DNA of 64,000 bases from positions 1 to 64,000 of the forward strand of contig OZ242299.1 in the NCBI GenBank assembly GCA_965207995.1, in the 5' to 3' direction. Each line of letters opens with the position of its first letter. The stretch's first letter is position 1. The stretch comes from DAOUKH01 sp965207995 (lineage in GTDB: Bacteria > Chloroflexota > Dehalococcoidia > SHYB01). Shown in pieces: positions 25,312-34,273 of the stretch. Below the pieces are notes generated by a model. That model was not told where the DNA came from. It saw nothing but the letters and a program-made list of their open reading frames with translations, and made no database searches. The position numbers and the translations under genes were made by a program.

Positions 25312-26217
25312 GTGAACGTGGCGCAGTCGACACCAAGGGTCATCCTCGACGGCCTCATCTTTCCGGAAGGGCCCCGCTGGCACGACGGCAGACTCTGGTT
25401 CTCCGACATCCACGCCCACACCGTGATGAGCGTGGACGTCGAGGGCGACGCGCGCGTCGAAGCGGAGCTGTCGGACCGCCCCTCCGGGCTCGGCTTCCTG
25501 CCGGACGGTACGCCGCTCGTCGTTGTCATGCGCGAGCGCAAGCTGCTCGCCCTGACCACAAACGGCCCGGTCGTCTACGCCGACCTGGGTCGGTTCAATG
25601 CCGACTTCCTCAACGACATGGTGGTAGACGGGCTCGGACGGGCCTACGTGGGCAACCGGGTACTCGAAGGCTACACGGAGGATGCGGTCGCCGGCGCGGC
25701 CAGAGAAGGGCCCGGCGAGTCACTGCTCCTCGTGCCGCCCGACGGTCCGGCCGAGGTCGCCACCACCGGCCTTGTTTCACCCAACGGCGCGATCGTCACG
25801 CCCGACGGGCAGATGCTCATCGTCGCCGAGCCAAGGGCGCAGCGCCTGACCGCCTTCGACATCGGCGCCGACGGGTCGCTCGCCAACCGGCGCGTCTTCG
25901 CCGACGCGGGCGAGGCTTGGCCCGACGGCATCTGCCTCGATGCCGAAGGCGCAGTCTGGACCGGTTCGCCGATGACGGAAGAATTCGTGCGGATTCTCGA
26001 AGGCGGTGAGATCACCCATCGGGTGAAGACCCCCGGGAGGTGGGCGGTGGCCCCGGCGCTCGGCGGCGAAGACCGCCGGACGCTGTTCCTCGCCACCTGC
26101 CGCAATTCCCTCGAAAATCTGCAGCGCCTTGAAGAGGGCGAAGACGACTCGACAAGCGAGGCCGTGGGCTGGATCGAGGCCGTCCAGGTCGACACGCCGG
26201 GAGCCGGTTGGCCTTAA
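25312..26217 (+). CDS. SMP-30/gluconolactonase/LRE family lactonase-like protein, 301 aa
   Basis: The six-bladed propeller family is shown by GLIFPEGPRWHDGRLWFSDI (metal Glu in PEGPRW, about residue 19), by FLNDMVVDGLGRAYVGN (metal Asn) and by WPDGICLDAEGAVW (metal Asp). The SPNGAIVTPDGQMLIVAEP blade is also typical. Members hydrolyse sugar lactones, aldonolactones or organophosphates with a divalent cation in the cytosol. The start may be GTG at 25312 or GTG at 25318; GAGGTG precedes the second. The gene begins right behind a strong terminator. It is likely a ring-opening step in a degradative route, but the substrate is unknown. Confidence 0.88.
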   Translation: MNVAQSTPRVILDGLIFPEGPRWHDGRLWFSDIHAHTVMSVDVEGDARVEAELSDRPSGLGFLPDGTPLVVVMRERKLLALTTNGPVVYADLGRFNADFLNDMVVDGLGRAYVGNRVLEGYTEDAVAGAAREGPGESLLLVPPDGPAEVATTGLVSPNGAIVTPDGQMLIVAEPRAQRLTAFDIGADGSLANRRVFADAGEAWPDGICLDAEGAVWTGSPMTEEFVRILEGGEITHRVKTPGRWAVAPALGGEDRRTLFLATCRNSLENLQRLEEGEDDSTSEAVGWIEAVQVDTPGAGWP

Positions 26218-26298
26218 CCCGCGCGGACAGGTCCCGACGTGGGACTAGCCTGCTTGCCAACTCACCGTTCGCAGCGCACGTGAGCTGGCTCGCCCGGC

Positions 26299-27459
26299 TC
26301 AGATCGCGGGAACGGGATCCTCCATCGCGTAGAGCCGGGCGCAGTTGTCCCAAAGCGCCTTGCGCTTGGTCTCGTCGCTGATGCCTGGGAGGGACAAGAA
26401 TGTCTCTATAGCGTGGGGAAACGGCGAATCGAAGTGAGGGAAGTCGGTCGAGAGAACGACGTTCTCATCGCCAATGGCGTCGAAGGCATACTTTGCGATG
26501 TCTTCGCCCGCCTCCACGGAGACCACGCACTGGCTGAGGAAGTATTCGCTGGGCTTCTTTGAAAGTTCCACCTCTTCCCCGGGGCCGTACATCTCCCATT
26601 GCTCGTCGAGGCGCCACAGCAGCCAGGGCACCCAACTGAAGTTCCCTTCGAGGAACGCGACCCGCAGCCTGGGAAACACCTCTAGGACGCCCCCCATCGA
26701 GAAGCTGCCCACGGCCTGCATGAGTCCGAACGGAAAGGCGAACGTGTTGCCGAAGACCCCAGGGCTGGGATGGTTGCGCATGAAGTTCGCGTGATGCGTG
26801 GCGTTATGTCCAACGGCCGTGTCGTGGAGGCAAACGGGAACGTCGAGCTCCTGCGCCGCGGCCCATAGGGGAGCACACTCGGCGTCGTGGAAGAACTTGC
26901 CGTTGAGAGGATTGGGCTCCAGCGTTATCCCAACCATCCCGAGCTCATTCACGGCCCGCCTCGTCTCCTTCACCGCCAGGTCGACGTCATGGAGCGAGAT
27001 CAGGGCGGCGCCCTTCAGACGGTCGGGGTCCTTGTTGCAGTAGTCCGCGAGCCAGTTGTTGTACGCCCGGCAGAGAGCGGCCGCCATCTCCGGCTCCATA
27101 GCATCGAAGGAGACGTGTCCCTGGGCCCAGGTGCGGAACAGGGCTGCGACGTCCACGCCTTCCATATCCATGGCCCGCAGCATGCTGTCCGGCCCGTAGC
27201 CGTCCTGCTCGGCGTCCTTGAGATAGTGGCCAACACGTGCGACTCTTGCCTCGCGGAACTTCTCACGAATCGCGTACTGCTGCACCTTCCGATTTTCGCC
27301 GGGAACTTCGAGCAGCCAGTTGTTCCGAAAACTGCGACCGGGCGACGGAATAAATGTGGGAGCGTGCGCTTGGTATTTCTGATCGAGATACCGCTCGTAC
27401 ATGTTCGGCGGCTCAATCACATGGATGTCACTGTCGAGTACGCGGAAACCGTTCTTCAT
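26299..27459 (-). CDS. COG2159 (Amidohydrolase_2) metal-dependent hydrolase/decarboxylase, 386 aa
   Basis: The family pattern is complete: N-terminal RVLDSDIHVIEPPNMYERYL (Asp-x-His metal site), a middle VCLHDTAVGH (metal His), a late GVFGNTFAFPFG and VVLSTDFPHFDSP (metal Asp). The family includes ACMSD-type decarboxylases, hydratases and amidases of TIM-barrel fold. ATG at 27459 has GAGAGGT upstream. It is the only amidohydrolase on the minus strand and is the most divergent of the five COG2159 members here, convergent with the SMP-30 gene. Its substrate cannot be inferred; hydroxy-aromatic or amide chemistry is typical of the family. Confidence 0.88.
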   Translation of the reverse strand: MKNGFRVLDSDIHVIEPPNMYERYLDQKYQAHAPTFIPSPGRSFRNNWLLEVPGENRKVQQYAIREKFREARVARVGHYLKDAEQDGYGPDSMLRAMDMEGVDVAALFRTWAQGHVSFDAMEPEMAAALCRAYNNWLADYCNKDPDRLKGAALISLHDVDLAVKETRRAVNELGMVGITLEPNPLNGKFFHDAECAPLWAAAQELDVPVCLHDTAVGHNATHHANFMRNHPSPGVFGNTFAFPFGLMQAVGSFSMGGVLEVFPRLRVAFLEGNFSWVPWLLWRLDEQWEMYGPGEEVELSKKPSEYFLSQCVVSVEAGEDIAKYAFDAIGDENVVLSTDFPHFDSPFPHAIETFLSLPGISDETKRKALWDNCARLYAMEDPVPAI

Positions 27460-27687
27460 GATGTGACCTCTCGCTCCTCGCTCAGTCCGAACTCAGGGTC
27501 GATACTCTCACAGCCTGACGCCGCGCGGCCCCCAGCGGGCCGCCATTGTACACCTCCCCGCCATTTGAATGCTGCAGCCTAAGCGGGTGAAGACAATCAA
27601 TGTTTACACGGCCCTGCCATCGATCTTTGCGGCGGAAGTTATGACACGCTTGAGCCGTTCCTTCAACTCCGAACCGCAGGCGTTTCC

Positions 27688-27716
27688 TTGACAGCCCTAG
27701 GAGCGCGTGATAGTAG
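27688..27716 (+). promoter_or_regulatory. Sigma-70-type promoter for the amidohydrolase A-B operon
   Basis: TTGACA at 27688-27693 and TAGTAG at 27711-27716 are separated by 17 nt, predicting a start near 27723. This is the one clear feature in the 302-base gene-free stretch 27460-27761; the rest shows nothing I can support. Confidence 0.6.
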
Positions 27717-27761
27717 AGGGCGAAAGGCGCGGCACGAGTGGGAACTTCGGGGGATCTGCCG

Positions 27762-28925
27762 ATGAACGCGAAGACCGCGGGACTGGACGCCGCTTCCTCG
27801 CTGGTTAAACGCTGCCCCCTCGTGTCGTCGGACTCGCACATCCTCGAGCCGGCTGATCTTTGGCTTCGGCGCGTCGACGCGGACTTTCGGCACCGCGCCC
27901 CAAGAGTCGTTCGAGTCGCCGGCAACGACGAGTGGCACGCCGACGGCGTCAAGTTTCAGAGCATCCGAGGTACGGGCTACCAGGCGGGCCTGCGGTTCAC
28001 GCGGCCGGAGGAACTCTCCTTCGATGGCCAATTCGAAGCCATCCGCCCCGGAGCCTTGGACGCAGACGCCCACGTCCAAGACATGGACTTGGACGGCGTG
28101 GCCGGAGCCGTCCTCTATCCCACAGCGGGCATGCAGCTTTACAAGGTCGAGGACTCCGATCTGCTTTCAGCATGTGTGCGTGCCTACAACGACCACGTCG
28201 CGGAATTCTGCGGCCACGACCCCGAACGGCTCAGGGGTATCGCCATCCTCAACGTGGACAGCGTGGAGGAGAGCATTCGAGAGTTGAAACGCGCCCGGTC
28301 GCTGGGGCTGGCAGGGGCGATGGTCCCAGTCGGCCCGAAGGTCCGCTACGACCACCCCAGCTATGCGCCGCTGTGGGCCGCCGCCGAAGAGTCAGAAACC
28401 CCGTTGACCCTGCATATCGGTACCGAGCGCGGGGCTCCGGAGACCGGCATCGCGGCGTCGGCGATGGACCCCGTGGCGATGTCGGCATGGGCGCACGAGC
28501 TGCGGCTTTCCTTAGCCGCGCTCATCTTCGGTGGCGTCTTCGAGCGCCATCCCAATCTGAGGATCGTCGTCGCGGAGTTCGAGATCTCTTGGGCTTTCTA
28601 CCTGCTGCACCGCATGGACGACACCTACCAGCACCGGGTCGCCGGGCTCAAGGGCCGCCGCTTTCCGACTGGTGCGCTTCCCAGCGACTTCTTCCGTCAG
28701 AACGTGCACATCAGCTTTCAGGAGGATGCGATCGGCGTCCAGATGCGCAGACACATCGGACCGGGCCACCTGATGTGGGGCGCGGACTATCCCCACGCGG
28801 AGGCAACGTTCCCACGCTCACGGGAAATCGTGGACGAAATCTTTGAGGGTATTCCGTTAGAGGAGAAAGCGAAGATGACGCGGGACAATGCCGCCCGCCT
28901 CTACAACTTCTTATTCGGCTCGTAG
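27762..28925 (+). CDS. COG2159 amidohydrolase, module A copy 1, 387 aa
   Basis: Metal motifs: CPLVSSDSHILEPADLW (Asp-x-His), TLHIGTERG (His) and LMWGADYPHAEATFP (Asp). A conserved FVHISFQEDAIG-type segment (NVHISFQEDAIGVQMR) and a FGGVFERHPNLRIVVAEFE strand mark the subgroup. The start ATG 27762 was chosen over an upstream in-frame GTG at 27738, because GGGGGAT precedes it and alignment with its paralogue begins a few residues later. It is followed 33 nt downstream by module B. The same A-then-B order recurs at 36.9-39.3 kb. The reaction is unknown: hydrolysis or decarboxylation of a carboxylated substrate is the family norm. Confidence 0.88.
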   Translation: MNAKTAGLDAASSLVKRCPLVSSDSHILEPADLWLRRVDADFRHRAPRVVRVAGNDEWHADGVKFQSIRGTGYQAGLRFTRPEELSFDGQFEAIRPGALDADAHVQDMDLDGVAGAVLYPTAGMQLYKVEDSDLLSACVRAYNDHVAEFCGHDPERLRGIAILNVDSVEESIRELKRARSLGLAGAMVPVGPKVRYDHPSYAPLWAAAEESETPLTLHIGTERGAPETGIAASAMDPVAMSAWAHELRLSLAALIFGGVFERHPNLRIVVAEFEISWAFYLLHRMDDTYQHRVAGLKGRRFPTGALPSDFFRQNVHISFQEDAIGVQMRRHIGPGHLMWGADYPHAEATFPRSREIVDEIFEGIPLEEKAKMTRDNAARLYNFLFGS

Positions 28926-28958
28926 CACAGGCACGCAAGGACTAGGAGGTTTAGGGAG

Positions 28959-30137
28959 ATGACGGAGACGGCGCTGAGACTCCTGTCCGCCGACAATCAC
29001 ATCGTCGAGCCGCCGGATCTGTGGACGAGCCGGATCGACGCCAAGTACCGCGACCGCGCCCCGCGCCTCGTCAAGGGAGACACCGCCGACTGGTATGTCG
29101 TCGAGGGCGACAAGTCCATCGGTTCACTGGGCACGGCGACGCATGCCGGACTCCGCCTCACATCCGACAAACCCTATGAGATTTCGCTTGAAGACCGCTG
29201 GGAGAACGTGCGTCCGGGCGGGTACGAACCCGACGAAGCGATCAAGGACATGGACCTTGACGGCGTCGACGGCGCGGTCGTCTTTCCCACGCGGGGAGTG
29301 GGGGGCATCTGGCGGCTTCAGGATTCCGACCTGTTGTCCGCGATCTGCCGAACTTACAACGACTGGATCGCCGACTTCTGCGCCCCCTACCCCGAACGGC
29401 TGAAAGGCGCGGCGATGATCAACCTCGATGACGTGCCGTGGGCGGTCGAGGAAATCACCCGGGCAAAGGGGTTGGGCCTCGAGGCGGCCATCATCACCGT
29501 GCACCCGCCGCACGAGCGGGGATACGACAAGGACGTGTACGAGCCGTTCTGGGCGGCGGCTGAGGACCTCGACATGCCGCTGTGCTTGCACTCGGGCTCG
29601 AACCGGACCCTCCGCGACGGCATCCCGATGTACCACCACGACCCTACCATGGATCCGAACGATCCCCTGGAAGTCGTCTATATCAACGCGGACCATTGGA
29701 TAAAACGGTCGTTGACGTCAATGATCTTGTCGCGAGTATTTGAGCGCCATCCGAGGTTGAAAGTTGTCAGCGTCGAGAACCAGGCCGGCTGGGTGGCTCA
29801 TTGGCTCTACCGGCTCGACCTGTGGTACCGTGAACGTCCCGTACGATGGGGCCGGTACGAGAGCGATATGATGCCGAGCGACTACTTCCACAGGAATGTG
29901 TTCGTGAGCTTTCAGGACGACCCCACGGCCCCGGCTCTTCGCTCGCTCATCGGAGTCGAAAATCTGCTCTGGGGCTCCGACTATCCGCATACCGAATGCA
30001 CCTGGCCGGAATCGCAGCGGGTCGTTCGGGAGATCTTTGAGGGCGTCCCGGAAGAGGAACTACACCGCATCACCTATCTGAATGCGGCCGATGTGTTCGG
30101 GTTCACCGTGCCCGACAACTGGGGACGGGCGGCGTAG
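28959..30137 (+). CDS. COG2159 amidohydrolase, module B copy 1, 392 aa
   Basis: The start LRLLSADNHIVEPPDLW (Asp-x-His), LCLHSGSNR (His) and LLWGSDYPHTECTWPES (Asp) define a metal-dependent TIM-barrel hydrolase. A conserved PMYHHDPTMDP insert (residues about 224-234) distinguishes the B type from the A type. ATG at 28959 is preceded by AGGAGG and GGGAG. It lies between module A and the D-aminoacylase-like gene in one operon with 15-33 nt gaps. B has an almost collinear copy at 38131-39288. A and B may form a heteromer or act in sequence; that is inferred from their conserved adjacency in both copies. Confidence 0.88.
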   Translation: MTETALRLLSADNHIVEPPDLWTSRIDAKYRDRAPRLVKGDTADWYVVEGDKSIGSLGTATHAGLRLTSDKPYEISLEDRWENVRPGGYEPDEAIKDMDLDGVDGAVVFPTRGVGGIWRLQDSDLLSAICRTYNDWIADFCAPYPERLKGAAMINLDDVPWAVEEITRAKGLGLEAAIITVHPPHERGYDKDVYEPFWAAAEDLDMPLCLHSGSNRTLRDGIPMYHHDPTMDPNDPLEVVYINADHWIKRSLTSMILSRVFERHPRLKVVSVENQAGWVAHWLYRLDLWYRERPVRWGRYESDMMPSDYFHRNVFVSFQDDPTAPALRSLIGVENLLWGSDYPHTECTWPESQRVVREIFEGVPEEELHRITYLNAADVFGFTVPDNWGRAA

Positions 30138-30152
30138 GGCAGGAGGCAGGGG

Positions 30153-31841
30153 ATGCAGGAATTCGATACGGTCGTCCGCGGGGGCACGATCGTCGACGGC
30201 ACCGGGATACCCCGGTACCGGAGCGACATTGGGATCAAAGACGGCCGCATCGTCACGATCAGCGGAAAGATCCCTGCCGGGGCGGCAAAGGAGATCGACG
30301 CCGGCGGCTGCATCGTCGCTCCCGGGGCCATCGATCTGCACACCCACTACGACGCCCAACTGAACTGGGACCCGTACGCCACGCTCAGCGGCTGGTTCGG
30401 CGTCACCACGGTCACCATCGGCCAGTGCGGCTTCGGATTTGCTCCTGTGAGGCCGGACGACCGCGATCTGTCCATGCGCATGATGAACCGCATCGAGGCC
30501 ATACCCCTCGAGTCCATGCAGCGCGGCATCCGGTGGGACTGGGAGACCTACCCGGAGTTCCTCGACAGCCTGGATGGCCAGGGGCTGGGATTGAACGTCG
30601 CATCGCTCTTCCCGTTTTCCCCGCTGCGGGCTTACGTCATGGGCATGCTGCCGGCGCGGGAGCGACGAGAAGTCACCGCTGCCGAGCTCGACCAGATGAA
30701 GGCGCTCTTCGACGAAGGAATGCGAGCCGGCTCTTTCGGCTTCGCGGTGGACAAGAACGAAGAAGACCGGGCCGAAGACGGTGGGCCCATCCCAAGCCAC
30801 GCGGCGTCGGCGGAAGAGCCCCTGGCACTCGCCGAGGTATTGGGCGGGTATGGCGTTGGGTTCATGGGCTGGACCATGGGCATTTCCCCGGACCAGGAGG
30901 GCCAGCTCGCGGTCCTCACGAAAATGCTCGAGGCGAGCGGGCGGCCGCTGCACATCGGCACCGGACCCGGTCCGGCCGGCGCAGCATGGGTCGCCGACCG
31001 GCGGTCCGAGGGATTCCCCGTCGCCCACCAGCGCGTAGGGGCATTCGTCGACACGCGGTTTAGCCTCGCGGAATTCAACCAGTTCGACTACATGCCCAGC
31101 TGGGCCCGGGGGCTCGTGGGCACGCCGGAGGAACGGTCCGCCAAGTTGCGCCAGTCCGATATTCGGGAGGGAATGAAGCGCGAGGCGGAGGTCCCTCTCC
31201 ATCCGAGGACCAATTGGGAGAAGACCAGAGTCTTGCAGGTCGTCCACGAACGGAACTACCGGTACGAAGGCCTGACGGTTCCCCAACTCGCCGAAGCGAT
31301 GGGTGGAATACACCCCGTGGAGGCCCTGATAGACCTGTCGCTCGACGAAGGCTTGCGCACCGAGTTCGGCTTCCGCAACGAGGGACCGGAGGTCGAGGAA
31401 TCGATGGCCAAAGGCATCAAGGACCCGTACACGCACATCTCGGTCTCCGACGGTGGCGCCCACACGCGGTTCAGCGTGCTCGCGCGGTGGCCGGTCGAAT
31501 TCCTGGCCCACTGGGCCCGCGATACCGAAACGCTCACCCTGGAACAGGCCCACTACAAGATCAGCGCCTATCCCGCCTGGATCGCCAGCTACCACAACCG
31601 GGGCACGCTACGGGTTGGCAAGGCGGCCGACATGATCATCTACGATCTCGACGAGCTCGGACTGCTCTACGAAAGGCCTATCTATTCCAACGACTTCCCC
31701 GGGGGCGAGCGCCGGCTGATACAAAAGGCGAAGGGGCTGCGCTACACCGTCGTCAACGGCACGGTCACCTTCGAAGACAGCGTGTGCACCGACGCCCTCC
31801 CCGGGAAGCTGCTGCGCAGCTACGAAGAAGCCATCCCGTAA
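30153..31841 (+). CDS. D-aminoacylase/N-acyl-D-amino-acid deacylase-like amidohydrolase, 562 aa
   Basis: The urease-like amidohydrolase layout is clear: FDTVVRGGTIVDGTGIP, metal motif DLHTHYDAQ (His63, His65), GQCGFGFAP (Cys92, the bridging Cys of D-aminoacylases), SVSDGGAHT with Asp433, and the C-terminal KAADMIIYDLD composite beta domain. The later metal His residues (equivalents of the 220 and 250 positions in Alcaligenes D-aminoacylase) are not seen: GYGVGFMGWTMG and RPLHIGTGPGP stand in those strands. So only the tight metal site seems complete. The enzyme probably cleaves N-acyl or carbamoyl compounds. ATG at 30153 lies 15 nt after module B in the same operon. Confidence 0.85.
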   Translation: MQEFDTVVRGGTIVDGTGIPRYRSDIGIKDGRIVTISGKIPAGAAKEIDAGGCIVAPGAIDLHTHYDAQLNWDPYATLSGWFGVTTVTIGQCGFGFAPVRPDDRDLSMRMMNRIEAIPLESMQRGIRWDWETYPEFLDSLDGQGLGLNVASLFPFSPLRAYVMGMLPARERREVTAAELDQMKALFDEGMRAGSFGFAVDKNEEDRAEDGGPIPSHAASAEEPLALAEVLGGYGVGFMGWTMGISPDQEGQLAVLTKMLEASGRPLHIGTGPGPAGAAWVADRRSEGFPVAHQRVGAFVDTRFSLAEFNQFDYMPSWARGLVGTPEERSAKLRQSDIREGMKREAEVPLHPRTNWEKTRVLQVVHERNYRYEGLTVPQLAEAMGGIHPVEALIDLSLDEGLRTEFGFRNEGPEVEESMAKGIKDPYTHISVSDGGAHTRFSVLARWPVEFLAHWARDTETLTLEQAHYKISAYPAWIASYHNRGTLRVGKAADMIIYDLDELGLLYERPIYSNDFPGGERRLIQKAKGLRYTVVNGTVTFEDSVCTDALPGKLLRSYEEAIP

Positions 31842-31931
31842 GTCCTAGTTCAATCGCATCCCATCGCGGGGAGGGCAGATTTTGACCACGCCCGAAAGCC
31901 CGCAGTTTCTAGCGCACGCTGTGGGCCGGTC

Positions 31932-32261
31932 ATGATCCACGAACTGCGCACCTACGACGTCGTCCCTGGCAAGCTGCCGGCGCTCCACGAGCGGATGGCC
32001 AAGCGCATGATTCCGCTGTTCCGGAAGCACGGGATCGAGATGACCGCCGCGTGGGTTCCCGAAGTGGGCGGAAAGACCAACCACCGCCTCGTCTATATTC
32101 TCGCCTACGAAAGCTTCGCGGACCGTGAGAAGAAGTGGGCGGCTTTCTTGGCGGATGAGGAAGTCCTGCAACTTGTCGCGGAAACGGAAGGCGGTGAGCC
32201 GTGGGTCCTGCGCAGCGAAAACACTCTGCTCCGGCCGACGGAATATTCGCCGCTTACGTAA
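31932..32261 (+). CDS. NIPSNAP-family protein, 109 aa
   Basis: Starts MIHELRTYDVVPGKLPALHE and ends in LLRPTEYSPL, the standard single ferredoxin-like domain of bacterial NIPSNAP proteins. An internal WVPEVGGKTNHRLVYILAYE and FADREKKWAAFLADE are typical. These dimeric alpha-beta barrel proteins occur beside catabolic enzymes; their biochemical role is unsettled. The gene is the last of the amidohydrolase operon, 90 nt after the D-aminoacylase-like gene. A perfect inverted repeat 16 nt beyond its stop could end the transcript. Confidence 0.87.
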   Translation: MIHELRTYDVVPGKLPALHERMAKRMIPLFRKHGIEMTAAWVPEVGGKTNHRLVYILAYESFADREKKWAAFLADEEVLQLVAETEGGEPWVLRSENTLLRPTEYSPLT

Positions 32262-32277
32262 CTGTTTGTGGGAAGAG

Positions 32278-32309
32278 TTCTACCCTGTAGGAAGCTTGAC
32301 AGGGTAGAA
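32278..32309. repeat. Perfect 11-bp inverted repeat overlapping a promoter -35 box
   Basis: Arms 32278-32288 and 32299-32309 pair perfectly around a 10-nt centre. The TTGACA of the next promoter (32296-32301) lies partly inside the right arm. It may be an operator for the binding-protein gene, or a terminator of the NIPSNAP transcript. Confidence 0.6.
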
Positions 32310-32324
32310 GAGGAAGGGTATATT
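32296..32324 (+). promoter_or_regulatory. Near-consensus sigma-70 promoter for the second binding-protein gene
   Basis: TTGACA (32296-32301), 17-nt spacer, TATATT (32319-32324); the predicted start is near 32331, leaving a 95-nt leader before ATG 32426. It is the best promoter in the window, in line with the need for abundant binding protein. Confidence 0.75.
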
Positions 32325-32425
32325 CCGCCGACCCCATCGGTAGCCCATTATCTGTGGCTTTGCAGCAGAATCATTTGGGCTCAGACCGAGGCCGGATTGG
32401 CGGTGTAGAGGCAAGGAGGCGAGCC

Positions 32426-34201
32426 ATGCGGTTCAGTTCCAAGAGATTGTTTGGCATCTTTATTGGGCTTGCTGTCATAGCCCTCATCGTTGCATCGTGC
32501 ACGGGGGCCGAAGGGCCGCCTGGACCCGCAGGACCGGCGGGACCGGCAGGGCCGGCGGGACCGGCAGGGCCAGCGGGGCCGACAGGACCGGAAGGGCCGC
32601 AAGGACCGGCCGGCGGCGACGCCATGATGCCGAAGGACACGCCGGAGCCTACGGCCACGGCCATGCCGGAGCCGACGGCGACGCCTGAGCCTGAGCCCAC
32701 GGCGGCGATGATGATGCCGGAGGGCGAGTACGGCGGCGTCCTGAACATACCGACGATCGCGGACATCGGCAATCGCGACCCAAGCCTGGCGGGCTACTTC
32801 TTCAACTATGGGGTCGGCGCCAACGTTTACAACGAGATGCTGCGGTTCAATTGGGAACCGCCTCGAGACAAGGTTCTTCCAAGCTTGGCCAAGACGTGGG
32901 AATTCTCGTCCGACGGGATGGCCCTGACCCTGAACTTCCACGAAGGCGTGATGTTCCACGACGGCGAGCCGTTCACCGCGTCGGACGCCGCGTTCTCGAT
33001 TGACAAGAACAACGGTCGGTTCGCTTCACAGTTCGACATCGTCACCAGCATGGATGTGCCGGACGACACCACGCTCGTGATGAACTTGAGCGTGCCGAAG
33101 GCGTCGCTTCCCAGCCTGCTGGCGCATACCCGCATCATCATGTTCGGCGAGCACACCTGGGAGGCGGCCGGTGGCGACCTCACCGATGGCCCCAACATCG
33201 GCACGGGCGCCTTCATGCTCGACCCCGACCAATTCGACAGGGGTGTGTCCTACGGGCTCGTGCGGAACGACAACTTCTTTATGGAGGGGTTTCCCTTCCT
33301 CGACGGCATCAAGACCTTCGTCATTGGCGAAGAGGGCACGCGGCTGGGCCTCTTCCGTACGGGTCGGCTCGATGTCCTCGGGACTGCCGCATCGACCCTG
33401 AACGAGGAACAGATCAACGATCTTCGGGGCGATGTGCCCAACCTCCAGGCAGCCCCGTTCAACGCCCTGAACCAGTTGGTCATTGTGGTCAACTCGCAAA
33501 AGGCGCCGTACGACAACGTAAACATACGGCGGGCGATCTCGCTCTCCATCAACCGGCATGAGATGGCCCAGCTTCCTCACGTGGCGAGGCCGTCCGGCCC
33601 CCTAGTAGGACCTCCCGGATGGGGTCTGTCTGAGGAAGAAATCCTGGCGCTTCCGGGCTACGGCGATGGAGACCGTTACCTGGCGGACGTTGAGGAGGCC
33701 AAGCGGCTGCTGGCGGAAGCCGGCTACCCCGACGGCATCGACGTCGAGTTGATTAGCGCGGCCACGTCGTATCACCGCACCTCGCAGGTGGTCCTGATCG
33801 ATCACCTCAGCCGCGCTGGGATCCGGGCCTCTGGGGCGCCCGTCACGAGCGCGGAGGACGTGGCGAGGAGGAACGAAGGAAACTTCGAGTTGAACGTGCA
33901 GGGCGTCGGTCTCAGCTTCCCCGATCCCGATGGAGCGTTCCTAGCCGTCCAGCCGGGCTTGTTCACGAAGCTGGAGGATGCCGAGATTTTGGACCTGTTC
34001 GCGCGCCAGTCCGTGGAAGGGGACGCTGACACCCGGGCGGACTTGGTCAGGCAGCTTCAGGAGCGGATGATCGACCAGATGAGCATCATCACCGTGGGCT
34101 GGCAACAGTTCTTCTGGGCGCTCCAACCTAAGGTTCGGAACCTCTATCCACCGCTTGGGTGGACCGACTCCAACTGGGACCACGTTTGGTTCGAAGAGTA
34201 G
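32426..34201 (+). CDS. Peptide-type ABC solute-binding lipoprotein with collagen-like spacer, 591 aa
   Basis: The lipoprotein signal ends ALIVASCTGAE (Cys at residue 25). About ten Gly-Pro-Ala triplets follow at residues 29-62, then a PEPTATAMPEPTATPEPEP linker. The SBP_bac_5 domain starts near residue 100: SLAKTWEFSSDGMAL, FHDGEPFTASDAAFSID, NVNIRRAISLSINRHEMAQ, and AKRLLAEAGYPDGIDVEL near the end. It is extracellular and membrane-anchored, delivering ligand to the DppBC pair 0.7 kb downstream. ATG 32426 follows AAGGAGG with six-base spacing; an in-frame upstream start lacks any such site. A very strong promoter and a palindrome lie upstream. Confidence 0.93.
   Translation: MRFSSKRLFGIFIGLAVIALIVASCTGAEGPPGPAGPAGPAGPAGPAGPAGPTGPEGPQGPAGGDAMMPKDTPEPTATAMPEPTATPEPEPTAAMMMPEGEYGGVLNIPTIADIGNRDPSLAGYFFNYGVGANVYNEMLRFNWEPPRDKVLPSLAKTWEFSSDGMALTLNFHEGVMFHDGEPFTASDAAFSIDKNNGRFASQFDIVTSMDVPDDTTLVMNLSVPKASLPSLLAHTRIIMFGEHTWEAAGGDLTDGPNIGTGAFMLDPDQFDRGVSYGLVRNDNFFMEGFPFLDGIKTFVIGEEGTRLGLFRTGRLDVLGTAASTLNEEQINDLRGDVPNLQAAPFNALNQLVIVVNSQKAPYDNVNIRRAISLSINRHEMAQLPHVARPSGPLVGPPGWGLSEEEILALPGYGDGDRYLADVEEAKRLLAEAGYPDGIDVELISAATSYHRTSQVVLIDHLSRAGIRASGAPVTSAEDVARRNEGNFELNVQGVGLSFPDPDGAFLAVQPGLFTKLEDAEILDLFARQSVEGDADTRADLVRQLQERMIDQMSIITVGWQQFFWALQPKVRNLYPPLGWTDSNWDHVWFEE
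32510..32613 (+). repeat. Collagen-like (Gly-Pro-Ala)n coding repeat
   Basis: Nine-base units encoding Gly-Pro-Ala repeat directly after the lipidated Cys. Collagen-like triplets would form a rigid or triple-helical stalk in the periplasm or envelope. The same design occurs in the binding protein at 46343-48193. Confidence 0.85.
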
Positions 34202-34223
34202 GGAACCTTAGCTAAGAGTCTCG

Positions 34224-34259
34224 AACCTCGGCTGCACGGACGTCCGTGCAGCCGAGGTT
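34224..34259. terminator. Perfect 36-base palindrome after the binding-protein gene
   Basis: Bases 34224-34241 and 34242-34259 are exact reverse complements (18 bp, minimal loop), 23 nt beyond the stop. No T-run follows. It could stabilise the binding-protein mRNA 3' end, or partly terminate, lowering expression of the downstream permeases. Confidence 0.6.
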
Positions 34260-34273
34260 GATCGGGCAGGATA

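Noticed and set aside
30060..31595. 511-codon minus frame opposite the D-aminoacylase-like gene
   Set aside because: Antisense shadow; the sense frame carries all amidohydrolase motifs.
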